From positions 62,001 to 126,000 of the forward strand of contig CAVTWT010000007.1 in the NCBI GenBank assembly GCA_963738425.1: a stretch of 64,000 nucleotides of DNA, given 5' to 3'. The position numbers were made by a program, and so were the translations under genes. The DNA is from CADEEN01 sp963738425. GTDB taxonomy: Bacteria; Pseudomonadota; Gammaproteobacteria; Burkholderiales; Burkholderiaceae_C. The notes beneath the pieces were generated by a model. That model did no database searches. It was not told where the DNA came from and saw only the letters and a list, made by a program, of their open reading frames with translations. Positions 47,115 to 58,350 of the stretch are shown here, in pieces. Numbering within the stretch: position 1 is the stretch's first letter; each line of letters opens with the position of its first letter.

Positions 47115-49016
47115 TCAGGATTTGGCTCGGATCAGAGCGGGCCTTGCGCCAAAGCGCTGCGCGATCGCGCGCGCAATGCCGTCGGCATCGAGGCCATTCA
47201 TCGACAGCAGCTTGGCCGGGTCGCCATGCTCGATGAAGACGTCGGGCAGGCCGAGCGAGAGCACCGGGTTGTGCAGGCCGGCCGCCTGCAACGCTTCCAT
47301 CACCGCCGAGCCGGCGCCGCCTGGCAGGCAGCCTTCTTCGACGGTGACGATGGATTCGTGCGTGCGCGCCAGCTCGGCCACCAGCTCGGCGTCGAGTGGC
47401 TTGGCAAACCGCATGTTGGCCACCGTGCAGCCCAGGCGCTCCGCCGCAGCCAGCGCCGGGTAGAGCATCGTGCCGAAGGCCAGGATGGCGATGCGCTCGC
47501 CCTCAAGCCGAATCTCGCCCTTGCCCCAGGGCAGCTCGTCGAGTGTGGCGTGTGGCGTCACGCCGGCGCCGGCGCCTCGCGGGTAGCGCACGGCCACCGG
47601 ATGGTTGCGGCGGTACGCGGTGGTCAGCGCCATGCGGCATTCGTTCTCGTCGGCCGGCGTCAGCACCGCCATGTTCGGAATGCAGCGCAGGTAGGCGATG
47701 TCATACGCACCGGCATGCGTCGCGCCGTCGGCGCCGACGAGGCCCGCGCGATCGAGCGCAAACGTCACCGGCAGGTTCTGCAGCGCCACGTCGTGAATCA
47801 ACTGGTCGTACGCGCGCTGCAGGAAGGTCGAGTAGATCGCCACCACCGGCTTCAAGCCCTCGCAGGCGATGCCAGCGGCGAAGGTCACCGCATGCTGCTC
47901 CGCAATGCCGACGTCGAAATAGCGCGACGGGAAGCGCTTGTGAAACTCGACCATGCCCGAGCCTTCGCGCATCGCCGGTGTGATGGCGACGAGCTTGTCG
48001 TCGGCCTCGGCCATGTCGCACAGCCACGAGCCGAAGACCTGCGTGAAGGTTTGTTTGGGCGGCGTCGCCGGTTTGGTGATGCCCACCGCGGGATCGAACT
48101 TGCCCGGGCCGTGGTAGTTGACCGGGTCGGCTTCGGCCATCTTGTAGCCGTAGCCCTTCTTGGTGACGACGTGCAGGAACTGCGCGCCTTGTTTGTCGCG
48201 CAGGTTCTCCAGCGTCGGGATCAGCGCGTCGAGGTCGTGGCCGTCGATCGGGCCGACGTAGTTGAAGCCGAACTCCTCGAAGATCGTGCCCGGCACGACC
48301 ATGCCCTTGGCATGCTCCTCGAAGCGGCGCGCCAGCTCGAACAGCGGCGGGGCGTTCTTCAGCATGCTCTTGGCGCCTTCGCGCGCTGCGGCGTAGAACT
48401 TGCCGCTCATCAGCCGCGCCAGGTACTTGTTGAGCGCGCCGACCGGCGGGCTGATCGACATGTCGTTGTCGTTGAGGACCACGAGCAGGTTGGGCCATTT
48501 GCCGGCGTGCGGCATGCCGCCATTGTTCAGGGCCTCGAAGGCCATGCCGGCGCTCATCGCGCCGTCGCCGATGATCGCTACTGAATGCCGTTTTTCTCCC
48601 TTGTGCTGCGAGGCGATGGCCATGCCAAGCGCGGCAGAGATCGACGTGCTGCTGTGCGCCGTGCCGAAGGTGTCGTACTCGCTCTCGTCGCGGCGTGGAA
48701 AGCCGCTGATGCCACCCAACTGGCGCAGCGTTTCCATGCGGTCGCGGCGGCCGGTGAGGATCTTGTGCGGGTAGGTCTGGTGGCCCACGTCCCAGACCAG
48801 GCGGTCGTGCGGCGTGTTGAAGACGTAGTGCAGCGCGATCGTCAGCTCGACAGTGCCGAGGTTGGACGACAGATGCCCGCCGGTGCGCGACACCGACTGC
48901 AGCACGTAGTCGCGCAACTCGCGCGCCAGCGTGCCCAGCTCGTCACGCGAGAGCTTGCGCAAGTCGGCCGGGCTGTCGATGCGGGCCAGCAAGGCGGCAG
49001 GCGTGATCGCGTTCAT
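47115..49016 (-). CDS. dxs: 1-deoxy-D-xylulose-5-phosphate synthase
   Basis: 633 residues, full length. Thiamine diphosphate motif IIGDGAMSAGMAFEALNN, the HLSSNLGTVELTIALH start, catalytic Glu in VGIAEQHAVTFAAG and the C-terminal SIVTVEEGCLPGGAGSAV. It condenses pyruvate and glyceraldehyde-3-phosphate as the first step of the MEP isoprenoid pathway. It follows ispA by 18 bases in the common xseB-ispA-dxs order. Confidence 0.97.
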   Translation of the reverse strand: MNAITPAALLARIDSPADLRKLSRDELGTLARELRDYVLQSVSRTGGHLSSNLGTVELTIALHYVFNTPHDRLVWDVGHQTYPHKILTGRRDRMETLRQLGGISGFPRRDESEYDTFGTAHSSTSISAALGMAIASQHKGEKRHSVAIIGDGAMSAGMAFEALNNGGMPHAGKWPNLLVVLNDNDMSISPPVGALNKYLARLMSGKFYAAAREGAKSMLKNAPPLFELARRFEEHAKGMVVPGTIFEEFGFNYVGPIDGHDLDALIPTLENLRDKQGAQFLHVVTKKGYGYKMAEADPVNYHGPGKFDPAVGITKPATPPKQTFTQVFGSWLCDMAEADDKLVAITPAMREGSGMVEFHKRFPSRYFDVGIAEQHAVTFAAGIACEGLKPVVAIYSTFLQRAYDQLIHDVALQNLPVTFALDRAGLVGADGATHAGAYDIAYLRCIPNMAVLTPADENECRMALTTAYRRNHPVAVRYPRGAGAGVTPHATLDELPWGKGEIRLEGERIAILAFGTMLYPALAAAERLGCTVANMRFAKPLDAELVAELARTHESIVTVEEGCLPGGAGSAVMEALQAAGLHNPVLSLGLPDVFIEHGDPAKLLSMNGLDADGIARAIAQRFGARPALIRAKS

Positions 49017-49034
49017 GGTGTCTCTCTTGCTCTA

Positions 49035-49928
49035 CTAGTGTTCACGATCGACGACGCGATCGGCCAGCAGCGCCAGGCGCGCCGCATCGGTGAGGCCGCT
49101 GCGCGCCAGTGCCGCGTGCGCCTCGTCGCGCAACTCGAAGCTGTGCCGGCGTGCGGCGTCCAAACCCATCAGCGAAACATAGGTCGGTTTGTCGTGGTGC
49201 TCGTCCTTGCCCGCGGTCTTGCCGAGCGTTTCCGAGCACTGCGTCACGTCGAGAATGTCATCGACGACCTGAAACGCCAGGCCGATCGCGGCACCGTAGT
49301 CCGACAGCGCATCCCAGGCTCGTGCGTCCACCGCCCCACAGGCCGCGCCCATGAGCACGCTGGCCTGCAACAGCGCGCCGGTCTTGCGGCGGTGCATGTC
49401 GCGCAGCGAGCGCTCGTCGAGTGCGACGCCGATGCTCGCCAGGTCGATCGCCTGACCACCCGCCATGCCGGCGTGGCCGGCGCTGCGGGCGAGCAAGGCG
49501 CACAGGCGCGCTTGCAGCGCAGGCGCCATCTGCGTCTCGTCGTCCGGCGTCAGCACCTCGAAGGCCAGTGCCTGCATCGCATCACCGGCCAGCATGGCCT
49601 GGGCCTCGCCGTAGCGCACATGCACCGTCGGCTTGCCACGGCGCAGCACGTCGTTGTCCATGCAAGGCATGTCGTCGTGGACCAGCGAGTAGGCGTGAAT
49701 CAGTTCCACCGCCACCGCGGCGCGCATCGCTGCCGGGCCGGCGCCCCGGGTCGCTTCACACGCGGCGAGCACCAGCAGCGGGCGCAAACGCTTGCCGCCA
49801 TCGAGCACGCCGTAGCGCATCGCCTCGCCGAGGCCGGCCGGCGTGTCGGCCGGCACCCACTCGGACAGCGCCGTCTCCACGGCCTGCTGCTCTCGTGCCA
49901 CCCAGGCGTCGAACGAATCGGACTTCAT
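49035..49928 (-). CDS. ispA: Farnesyl diphosphate synthase (geranyltranstransferase)
   Basis: 297 residues. First Asp-rich motif in SLVHDDMPCMDNDVLRRGKPT, second in FQVVDDILDVT, and GGKRLRPLLVL near the start, as in IspA. It makes farnesyl diphosphate from IPP and DMAPP. ATG 49928 follows the xseB stop by ten bases. The longer open frame upstream has no similarity. Confidence 0.96.
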   Translation of the reverse strand: MKSDSFDAWVAREQQAVETALSEWVPADTPAGLGEAMRYGVLDGGKRLRPLLVLAACEATRGAGPAAMRAAVAVELIHAYSLVHDDMPCMDNDVLRRGKPTVHVRYGEAQAMLAGDAMQALAFEVLTPDDETQMAPALQARLCALLARSAGHAGMAGGQAIDLASIGVALDERSLRDMHRRKTGALLQASVLMGAACGAVDARAWDALSDYGAAIGLAFQVVDDILDVTQCSETLGKTAGKDEHHDKPTYVSLMGLDAARRHSFELRDEAHAALARSGLTDAARLALLADRVVDREH

Positions 49929-49938
49929 GCTGTTGCGC

Positions 49939-50184
49939 TCATGCCTCCGGCGCGCTCCAGGTCTTGAGCTGTCCGTCTTCGAGCACCTTGACCTGCTCCT
50001 CCACCGCCACCAGGCGGGAACGGCAAAGCTCGAGCAACTCGGCACCACGCTTGTAGCTGCCCAGCAGTTGGTCGAGCGGCATCTGCCCGTCTTCCATGCG
50101 CTGCACGAGGCGTTCGAGTTCGGCGAGCGCCTCTTCGTAGCTGGGCGCGGCGGCCGGGGCGGTGACAGGAGTGTGTCGCGGCAT
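49939..50184 (-). CDS. xseB: Exodeoxyribonuclease VII small subunit
   Basis: 81 residues. SYEEALAELERLVQRMEDGQMPLDQLLGSYKRG and the following LLELCRSRLVAVEEQVKVL form the coiled-coil of XseB. It binds the XseA large subunit, coded elsewhere. It is the first gene of the isoprenoid operon and lies divergent from the Rieske gene. Confidence 0.95.
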   Translation of the reverse strand: MPRHTPVTAPAAAPSYEEALAELERLVQRMEDGQMPLDQLLGSYKRGAELLELCRSRLVAVEEQVKVLEDGQLKTWSAPEA

Positions 50185-50441
50185 TTCGAGTGATGAAAAC
50201 AGGCCGGGATTGTAGTCAGAGCGCTACGGGCAAACCCGTGACCACCGGCAACGGCTGGAGAAGCCTGCCCAACCGCGTCCGACGACTTGACCCGACGCAA
50301 TGCGCGACACCCCCCGCTGGCTACAATCCGCCCCCTGCCGAGGCCCACGATCTGTCACGAGGGTACAGCCCACTGGGTGCCGACAACACGTCGCCGTGAC
50401 GCTGTCGGTTTTTCGTGATGGTTCTTGGAGACCCTGAGACC

Positions 50442-51569
50442 ATGTCTGATCTGAGCATCGGCCGCCGCGCGCTGCATCCCAGCGCCTCCCAACTGAGCGT
50501 CGACACCTACTTCGACGAAGCGCTGTACCAGCGCGAACAACAAACACTTTTCAAGCCAGGCCCGCGCTACGTGGGCCACAGCTTGGCCGTGCCCAACGAG
50601 GGCGACTACCACGTGCTCGCGCACGAAGGTGACGGCCGCGCCCTGGTGCGCAACGCCAGCGGCATCGAGCTGGTCTCGAATGTCTGCCGGCATCGCCAGG
50701 CCGTGATGTTGCGCGGCCGCGGCAACACCGGCGCCAACGTCGTCTGCCCGCTGCACCGCTGGACCTACGACCTGCAAGGCCAGCTCATCGGCGCGCCGCA
50801 CTTCGAGCACGACCCGTGCTTGAACCTGAACCGCTATCCGCTCACCGAGTGGAACGGCCTGCTGTTCGAGAGCACGGGCCGCGACCCACGCTCCGAGCTG
50901 GCCCACATTGCCGGCCGCGCCGACCTCGACTTTGCCGGCTACGTCTACGACCGCAGCATCGTCCACGAGTGCGACTACAACTGGAAGACCTTCATCGAGG
51001 TCTATCTCGAGGACTACCACGTCGGCCCCTTCCATCCGGGCCTCGGCAACTTCGTCTCCTGCGACGACCTGCGCTGGGACATGGGGCCTGAGTTCTCGGT
51101 GCAGACCGTCGGCGTGGCCAAGAGCGGCAGCGAAGCGCTCGGCAAGGCCGGCTCAGCCGTCTATCAAGCGTGGCAGGACCAAGTGCTGCGCTACCAGAAC
51201 GGCACGCCGCCGAAACACGGCGCGGTCTGGCTGACCTACTACCCAGGCGTCATGGTCGAGTGGTACCCGAACGTGCTCGTCGTCTCGACGCTGATCCCGA
51301 AAGGCCCGCGCAAGACGACCAACATCGTCGAGTTCTTCTACCCCGAAGAGATTCACGCCTTCGAACGCGAGTACGTCGAAGCGCAGCAGGCCGCCTACAT
51401 GGAGACCTGCATCGAAGACGACGAGATCGCGCTGCGCATGGACGCCGGCCGCGAAGCGCTGATGAAGCGCGGCGACAACGAGGTCGGCCCGTACCAGAGC
51501 CCGATGGAAGACGGCATGCAGCACTTCCATGAGTGGTATCGGGGGAAGATGGTCGCAGCCCCGTCGTAG
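50442..51569 (+). CDS. Rieske non-heme iron oxygenase, large subunit
   Basis: 375 residues. The Rieske cluster ligands are C82-x-H84 and C102-x-x-H105 (VCRHRQAV and CPLHRWTYDL). A mononuclear iron site is suggested by YLEDYHVGPFHPGLG with two His and an acidic residue. Proteins of this class add oxygen to aromatic acids, choline-like amines or demethylate substrates, and need a reductase; none is nearby. ATG 50442 has TGGAGACC before it. A possible -10 box TACAAT lies at 50322-50327 without a well-spaced -35. Confidence 0.9.
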   Translation: MSDLSIGRRALHPSASQLSVDTYFDEALYQREQQTLFKPGPRYVGHSLAVPNEGDYHVLAHEGDGRALVRNASGIELVSNVCRHRQAVMLRGRGNTGANVVCPLHRWTYDLQGQLIGAPHFEHDPCLNLNRYPLTEWNGLLFESTGRDPRSELAHIAGRADLDFAGYVYDRSIVHECDYNWKTFIEVYLEDYHVGPFHPGLGNFVSCDDLRWDMGPEFSVQTVGVAKSGSEALGKAGSAVYQAWQDQVLRYQNGTPPKHGAVWLTYYPGVMVEWYPNVLVVSTLIPKGPRKTTNIVEFFYPEEIHAFEREYVEAQQAAYMETCIEDDEIALRMDAGREALMKRGDNEVGPYQSPMEDGMQHFHEWYRGKMVAAPS

Positions 51570-51676
51570 GATTGATTTTTTGCCCGCACCCGCTGGCGAA
51601 AGAGAGGTGAGATGCTGCTCACCACGCACGCAAGCGCCTCGCAAGTCCCGAAAGTAACGCGAAGGCGAACGGAACA

Positions 51677-52732
51677 CTACTGCGTCGGCGAAGCAAAGAT
51701 CGGTTGATCGAGTTCAATATCGTAGAGCTTTCTCAACTCCGTGTTCAATGGCCCGCTTGGATCTGTCATCAATACGCACCTGTGGCTTGTGGAGTTTGCG
51801 TTCAACGTGTCGCCCTTACTCACGAAGATGCGTTTGTCTCGCACTTCAACGAACTCGGACAAGTCCTTGCACTCGCTAGACAGTTTCACGCCGCTGCACG
51901 CGAGGCATATCCAATACTCGTTGCTCCGAGAAACGCGTCGATTTGTCGCCTTGTTCGCCAACATCCGCGCTATTGACAAGCTCTCTTTGCGACTCGGAAG
52001 AAACTCAGAGTGGATGACTTGGTACACCCGCGTGTCGAGCGGCAAGCTGAGATCCGCGTCGGCCCCTCTCGCCAAGAAGTACTGCACGATCGCAGGGTCG
52101 TTGCAGAAATGAAGCGGTCCGAATCCGCGCGTGTCGTAGATGTCGAGTCGACCACCACGCTTAAGCAATACATCGTATGCCGTGAGTACTCTATGTGTCG
52201 GCACATCGGTCAGTCGGCGGCCGTTGGACATGGGAACGCTGCTGAGTCTCAGGCATCTCGAGTAGATTGAGCCCTCTGAGCTCATAGAGCCCAAGACACC
52301 GTTTGGGTCGGCTCCTCGTGAAAGCAGGAACTCGACATTTGCGATGTTGCCCGCGGCTACTGCAACGTCGAGTGGCCGCGAGCCTCCCGGAGCGCCACAA
52401 ATTCGGCTTTCGACGACGTCTTTCTCGTTGACCCGTGCAGGCGCCTCGTCGGTCGGTAGGTCTTTGAAGAGTCGCCGAATCCATGCAGGCGTCGATTTTT
52501 GCTTGGGTCGAAGCGCCTCTCTGCTGAGAAGTTCTTTCTTGATCGCATCAGCAAGATCGTCTGGTGAACCAAGAGCGGTAGTTTTCGCGAATTCTGCTGA
52601 CAGCCCGGAGCAGCCGTGACCACCGCTGTCACCGATGCCAAACGCCGAATAGGCAGGCGACAAGAGGATTGCCCCGATGATCGATCGAAGCAGCAAGAGA
52701 GCTCGACTACTGATCCGAGTGCGCCGATGCAT
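51677..52732 (-). CDS. Exported ankyrin-repeat-like protein (lower GC)
   Basis: 351 residues. A signal peptide is likely (SRALLLLRSIIGAILLSPAYSAFG). Ankyrin-type units are visible at RPLDVAVAAGNIANVEFLLSRGADPN and GPLHFCNDPAIVQYFLARGADADL; the rest is less regular. The region has clearly lower GC and different codon use than its flanks, so it may have been acquired recently. Function unknown; ankyrin repeats usually bind other proteins. Confidence 0.75.
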   Translation of the reverse strand: MHRRTRISSRALLLLRSIIGAILLSPAYSAFGIGDSGGHGCSGLSAEFAKTTALGSPDDLADAIKKELLSREALRPKQKSTPAWIRRLFKDLPTDEAPARVNEKDVVESRICGAPGGSRPLDVAVAAGNIANVEFLLSRGADPNGVLGSMSSEGSIYSRCLRLSSVPMSNGRRLTDVPTHRVLTAYDVLLKRGGRLDIYDTRGFGPLHFCNDPAIVQYFLARGADADLSLPLDTRVYQVIHSEFLPSRKESLSIARMLANKATNRRVSRSNEYWICLACSGVKLSSECKDLSEFVEVRDKRIFVSKGDTLNANSTSHRCVLMTDPSGPLNTELRKLYDIELDQPIFASPTQ

Positions 52733-52895
52733 GGGTATGCAACTGATCGAATGGCTAGAGGACTGGTGTTCAACTTAGTGTAGTAGTGATCGGGGGTTTC
52801 CCGCCGCCCGCGCACCACGCGCGAGGTGCATAGAAGGACAGCCGCCCTCACCTCAGCAGCCCGCTCCCGCCAGCGGCGGCGGGAATGGGTTCATG

Positions 52896-53486
52896 TCAAT
52901 GAATCCGCGCGATCTTCGTCACCACCGGATCGCGCCAGATGTCGTCCGGGCTGATGTAGTTGTCGCGCCGCACGAACTTGACACCACCCGCGCGGTAGCA
53001 CTCGTCAACCAGCTCCGAGCAGATGAACTTGCGGTCCTGCGTGCGCCGGCCGACACGAAAGGCGATGCGCGCGGCGATGCGCAGGATCTCGAAGTTGTCG
53101 TAGGGCTTGGTCAGCAGGTCCATGCCGTAGCTGACCGCCGTGCGCACCTGCTCGTCGCCGAGCGACGGGTTGACGCGCGCGATCACCATCTGGCCGCGGT
53201 ACGGTTTGCGGCGGCCGTGGTAATCGCGCAGGTACTTGGAGATCGGCACCAGGCGCACGCCGATGCCGACTTCGCTTTCGAGGATGAAGACGCGGCGCAG
53301 ATGATCGTCGCGGTAGATCACACCGACGTGGCTCCACACCGATTTGGTGAAGCCCTGGATGAACTTCGAGAAGACGTAAGAGCCGGAGCAGAACGCCAGA
53401 TCGCCGGAGCGGATCTCGCTGCGCACGTCCTCGTAGCGGCGCACCGGCAACGCGGCGATTTCTTTCTTCTTGAGTGGTTCGGCCAT
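52896..53486 (-). CDS. YiiX/YebB-like permuted papain-type hydrolase
   Basis: 196 residues. SGDLAFCSG, then His53 in SVWSHVGVIYRD, and Cys156 in FICSELVDECYRAGG give the permuted order (His before Cys) of this NlpC/P60-related amidase group. A closing YISPDDIW motif is typical. There is no signal peptide, so a cytoplasmic role or an unusual export route is possible. Substrates could be cell-wall peptides or lipid amides. Confidence 0.82.
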   Translation of the reverse strand: MAEPLKKKEIAALPVRRYEDVRSEIRSGDLAFCSGSYVFSKFIQGFTKSVWSHVGVIYRDDHLRRVFILESEVGIGVRLVPISKYLRDYHGRRKPYRGQMVIARVNPSLGDEQVRTAVSYGMDLLTKPYDNFEILRIAARIAFRVGRRTQDRKFICSELVDECYRAGGVKFVRRDNYISPDDIWRDPVVTKIARIH

Positions 53487-53518
53487 CAGTGGTGCCCGGC
53501 CGCCCGAAACCACTGAGC

Positions 53519-53557
53519 GCCCCTCGGGGGGCTGCGAGCGAAAGCGAGCTTGGGGGC
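53519..53557. repeat. Dispersed palindromic repeat, CCCCTCGGGG family, copy B
   Basis: GCCCCTCGGGGGGC followed by TGCGAGCGAAAGCGAGC and TTGGGGGC. It closely matches copy A and sits upstream of the hydrolase start, next to the gcv leader. Confidence 0.65.
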
Positions 53558-53596
53558 TTTGTGTTGAGTGGCGACTGTAGCGGTACACTGCGCCCC

Positions 53597-53830
53597 GCCA
53601 GGAGAGAGCGGACGTCAAATGTGGTTGAAGTCGGCCGCCGACGGCGCAGGCGTTGTCGTAAGAGGCAACCTCAAACGCTCAGGCAAAAGGACTGGCAAGC
53701 ATCGGTCGAATGGCCGGTGACACCTCACTGGAGAGAGGCGGTTCGCGCAAGTGGATCGTCCACCGAAGGGGCAAGCGCAGGCGGGTGCAGAAGACCGGCA
53801 GCGTCAATCTCTCAGGTAAAGCGGACAGCG
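53597..53830 (+). ncRNA. Tandem glycine riboswitch
   Basis: Two aptamer halves in a row upstream of gcvT. The first has GGAGAGAG (53601), a GCCGACGGCGCAGG core and CTCAGGCAAAAGGACTGG (about 53679-53695). The second has GGAGAGAGG (about 53730), CACCGAAGGGGCAAGC (53761) and CTCTCAGGTAAAGCGGACAG (ending 53828). These are the conserved glycine-aptamer blocks. Glycine binding to the pair normally turns on the gcv genes. A likely -10 box TACACT (53584-53589) sits just before it. Confidence 0.93.
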
Positions 53831-53844
53831 GGGGCAGATTGGTT

Positions 53845-53865
53845 CCACCGACGTAGAGTCGGTGG
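53845..53865 (+). promoter_or_regulatory. Hairpin between riboswitch and gcvT
   Basis: CCACCGAC-GTAGA-GTCGGTGG is a perfect 8-pair stem-loop, 27 bases before the gcvT ATG, with no T run. It is probably part of the expression platform. The ribosome site CGGGAGA lies right after it. Confidence 0.55.
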
Positions 53866-53892
53866 TGTCCTCGGCCCTCGGGAGATTCCGCC

Positions 53893-55008
53893 ATGACCCC
53901 TCCACTGCTGCGCACACCGCTGTTCGACCTGCATGTCGAGCTGGGCGCAAAGATGGTGCCCTTTGCCGGCTACGAGATGCCGGTCAACTACCCCGGCGGC
54001 ATCATTGCCGAGCACCGTCACTGCCGCGAGCAGGCGGCGCTGTTCGACGTTTCGCACATGGGGCAGTTGCGCCTGGTCGGCAGCGATGCGGCGGCCGCGC
54101 TCGAAACGCTGGTGCCGGTCGACGTCATCGACCTCGCCGTCGGCAAGCAGCGCTACGCATTGTTCACCAATGCGGCCGGCGGCATCCTCGACGATCTGAT
54201 GATCGCGCGGCGGCCGGACGATCTGTTCGTCGTCGTCAATGCGGCATGCAAGGACGCTGACACCCAGCACCTGATGACGAACATCGGGCACCGCTGCCAG
54301 GTGATTCCGCTGCCCGATCGGGCGCTGCTGGCGCTGCAGGGCCAGCATGCCGTTCAGGCGCTGCAGCGGCTGGCGCCCGGCGTCGAGAAGCTGACCTTCA
54401 TGACCTGCGGCTCGTTCACGATCGTCGGCGCCGATTGTTTCGTCACGCGCTCGGGCTACACCGGCGAAGACGGCTTCGAGATTTCGGTGCCGGCGGATGC
54501 GGCGGTGAAGCTCGCCAAGGAGTTGCTGGCGCAACCCGAAGTCAAGCCCGCTGGCCTTGGCGCACGCGACACGCTGCGCCTGGAAGCCGGCCTGTGCCTG
54601 TACGGCCACGACATCAATGAAACGACGACGCCTGTCGAAGCGGGTCTGACCTGGGCCATCCAGAAAGTCCGCCGCCCCGGCGGCGCGCGTGCTGGCCACT
54701 ACCCGGGCGCCGACAAGATCGGCGGCCAGCTCACCAGCGGCGTGCAAATCAAGCGCGTCGGCCTGCTCGGCCTGGAGCGCATCCCCGTGCGCGAGGGCGC
54801 GATCATCGTCGATGCCAAAGGCCACAAGTTGGGCCATGTCACCAGCGGCACACTGGCGCCGACAGTCAATCAACCGATCGCGATGGCTTATCTCGCGGCC
54901 AACCACGCGATCGCCAATCACGAGGTCTATGCGCAGGTGCGCGGCAAGAACCAGCCGATGCGCGTCACGACCATGCCCTTCGTTCCCCCAGGCTACTTCC
55001 GCGGCTGA
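53893..55008 (+). CDS. gcvT: Glycine cleavage system T protein (aminomethyltransferase)
   Basis: 371 residues. HVELGAKMVPFAGYEMPVNY, FDVSHMGQLRL, TRSGYTGEDGFEI and a RDTLRLEAGLCLYGHDI block are the folate-binding and core signatures. It releases ammonia and transfers the methylene to tetrahydrofolate. ATG 53893 follows CGGGAGATTC. First of three genes under the riboswitch. Confidence 0.97.
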   Translation: MTPPLLRTPLFDLHVELGAKMVPFAGYEMPVNYPGGIIAEHRHCREQAALFDVSHMGQLRLVGSDAAAALETLVPVDVIDLAVGKQRYALFTNAAGGILDDLMIARRPDDLFVVVNAACKDADTQHLMTNIGHRCQVIPLPDRALLALQGQHAVQALQRLAPGVEKLTFMTCGSFTIVGADCFVTRSGYTGEDGFEISVPADAAVKLAKELLAQPEVKPAGLGARDTLRLEAGLCLYGHDINETTTPVEAGLTWAIQKVRRPGGARAGHYPGADKIGGQLTSGVQIKRVGLLGLERIPVREGAIIVDAKGHKLGHVTSGTLAPTVNQPIAMAYLAANHAIANHEVYAQVRGKNQPMRVTTMPFVPPGYFRG

Positions 55009-55031
55009 ACCCTCAACAGGAGATCCGACCC

Positions 55032-55406
55032 ATGACGACCATGTTCACCCCCGACCACGAGTGGATCAACATCGAAGACCACGAAGCCGCGGTGGTCGGC
55101 ATCACGCTGCATGCGCAGGACGCGCTCGGCGACGTGGTGTTCGTCGATCTGCCCGAAGTCGGCAAGACCTACAAACGAGGTGACGTCGTCGGCGTCGTCG
55201 AATCGGTGAAGGCCGCCGCCGACATCTACATGCCGGTCGAAGGCGAAGTGGTCGAGGTCAACGAAGCGTTGCGCGCCGACCCGGCGCTGGCCAACACCGA
55301 CCCGATGGGCAACGGCTGGTTCTTCAAGGTCCATGTCACGCACATGGAGCAGTTCGACGAACTGATGGACCCGCCGGCCTACGACAAGCTCCTGACCACC
55401 CTCTGA
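55032..55406 (+). CDS. gcvH: Glycine cleavage system H protein
   Basis: 124 residues. The lipoylated Lys60 lies in VESVKAAADIYMPVEGEV. DHEWI and GNGWFFKV ends are conserved. It shuttles the aminomethyl group between the P, T and L proteins. AGGAGAT precedes ATG 55032. Confidence 0.97.
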   Translation: MTTMFTPDHEWINIEDHEAAVVGITLHAQDALGDVVFVDLPEVGKTYKRGDVVGVVESVKAAADIYMPVEGEVVEVNEALRADPALANTDPMGNGWFFKVHVTHMEQFDELMDPPAYDKLLTTL

Positions 55407-55418
55407 TTCCGCGCAACC

Positions 55419-58346
<2,928 letters not shown>

Positions 58347-58350
58347 TGGT

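Noticed and set aside
50287..50327. TTGACC and TACAAT as a sigma-70 promoter for the Rieske gene
   Set aside because: The two boxes are 29 bases apart, far from the usual 16-18. Only the TACAAT is kept as a weak -10 candidate.
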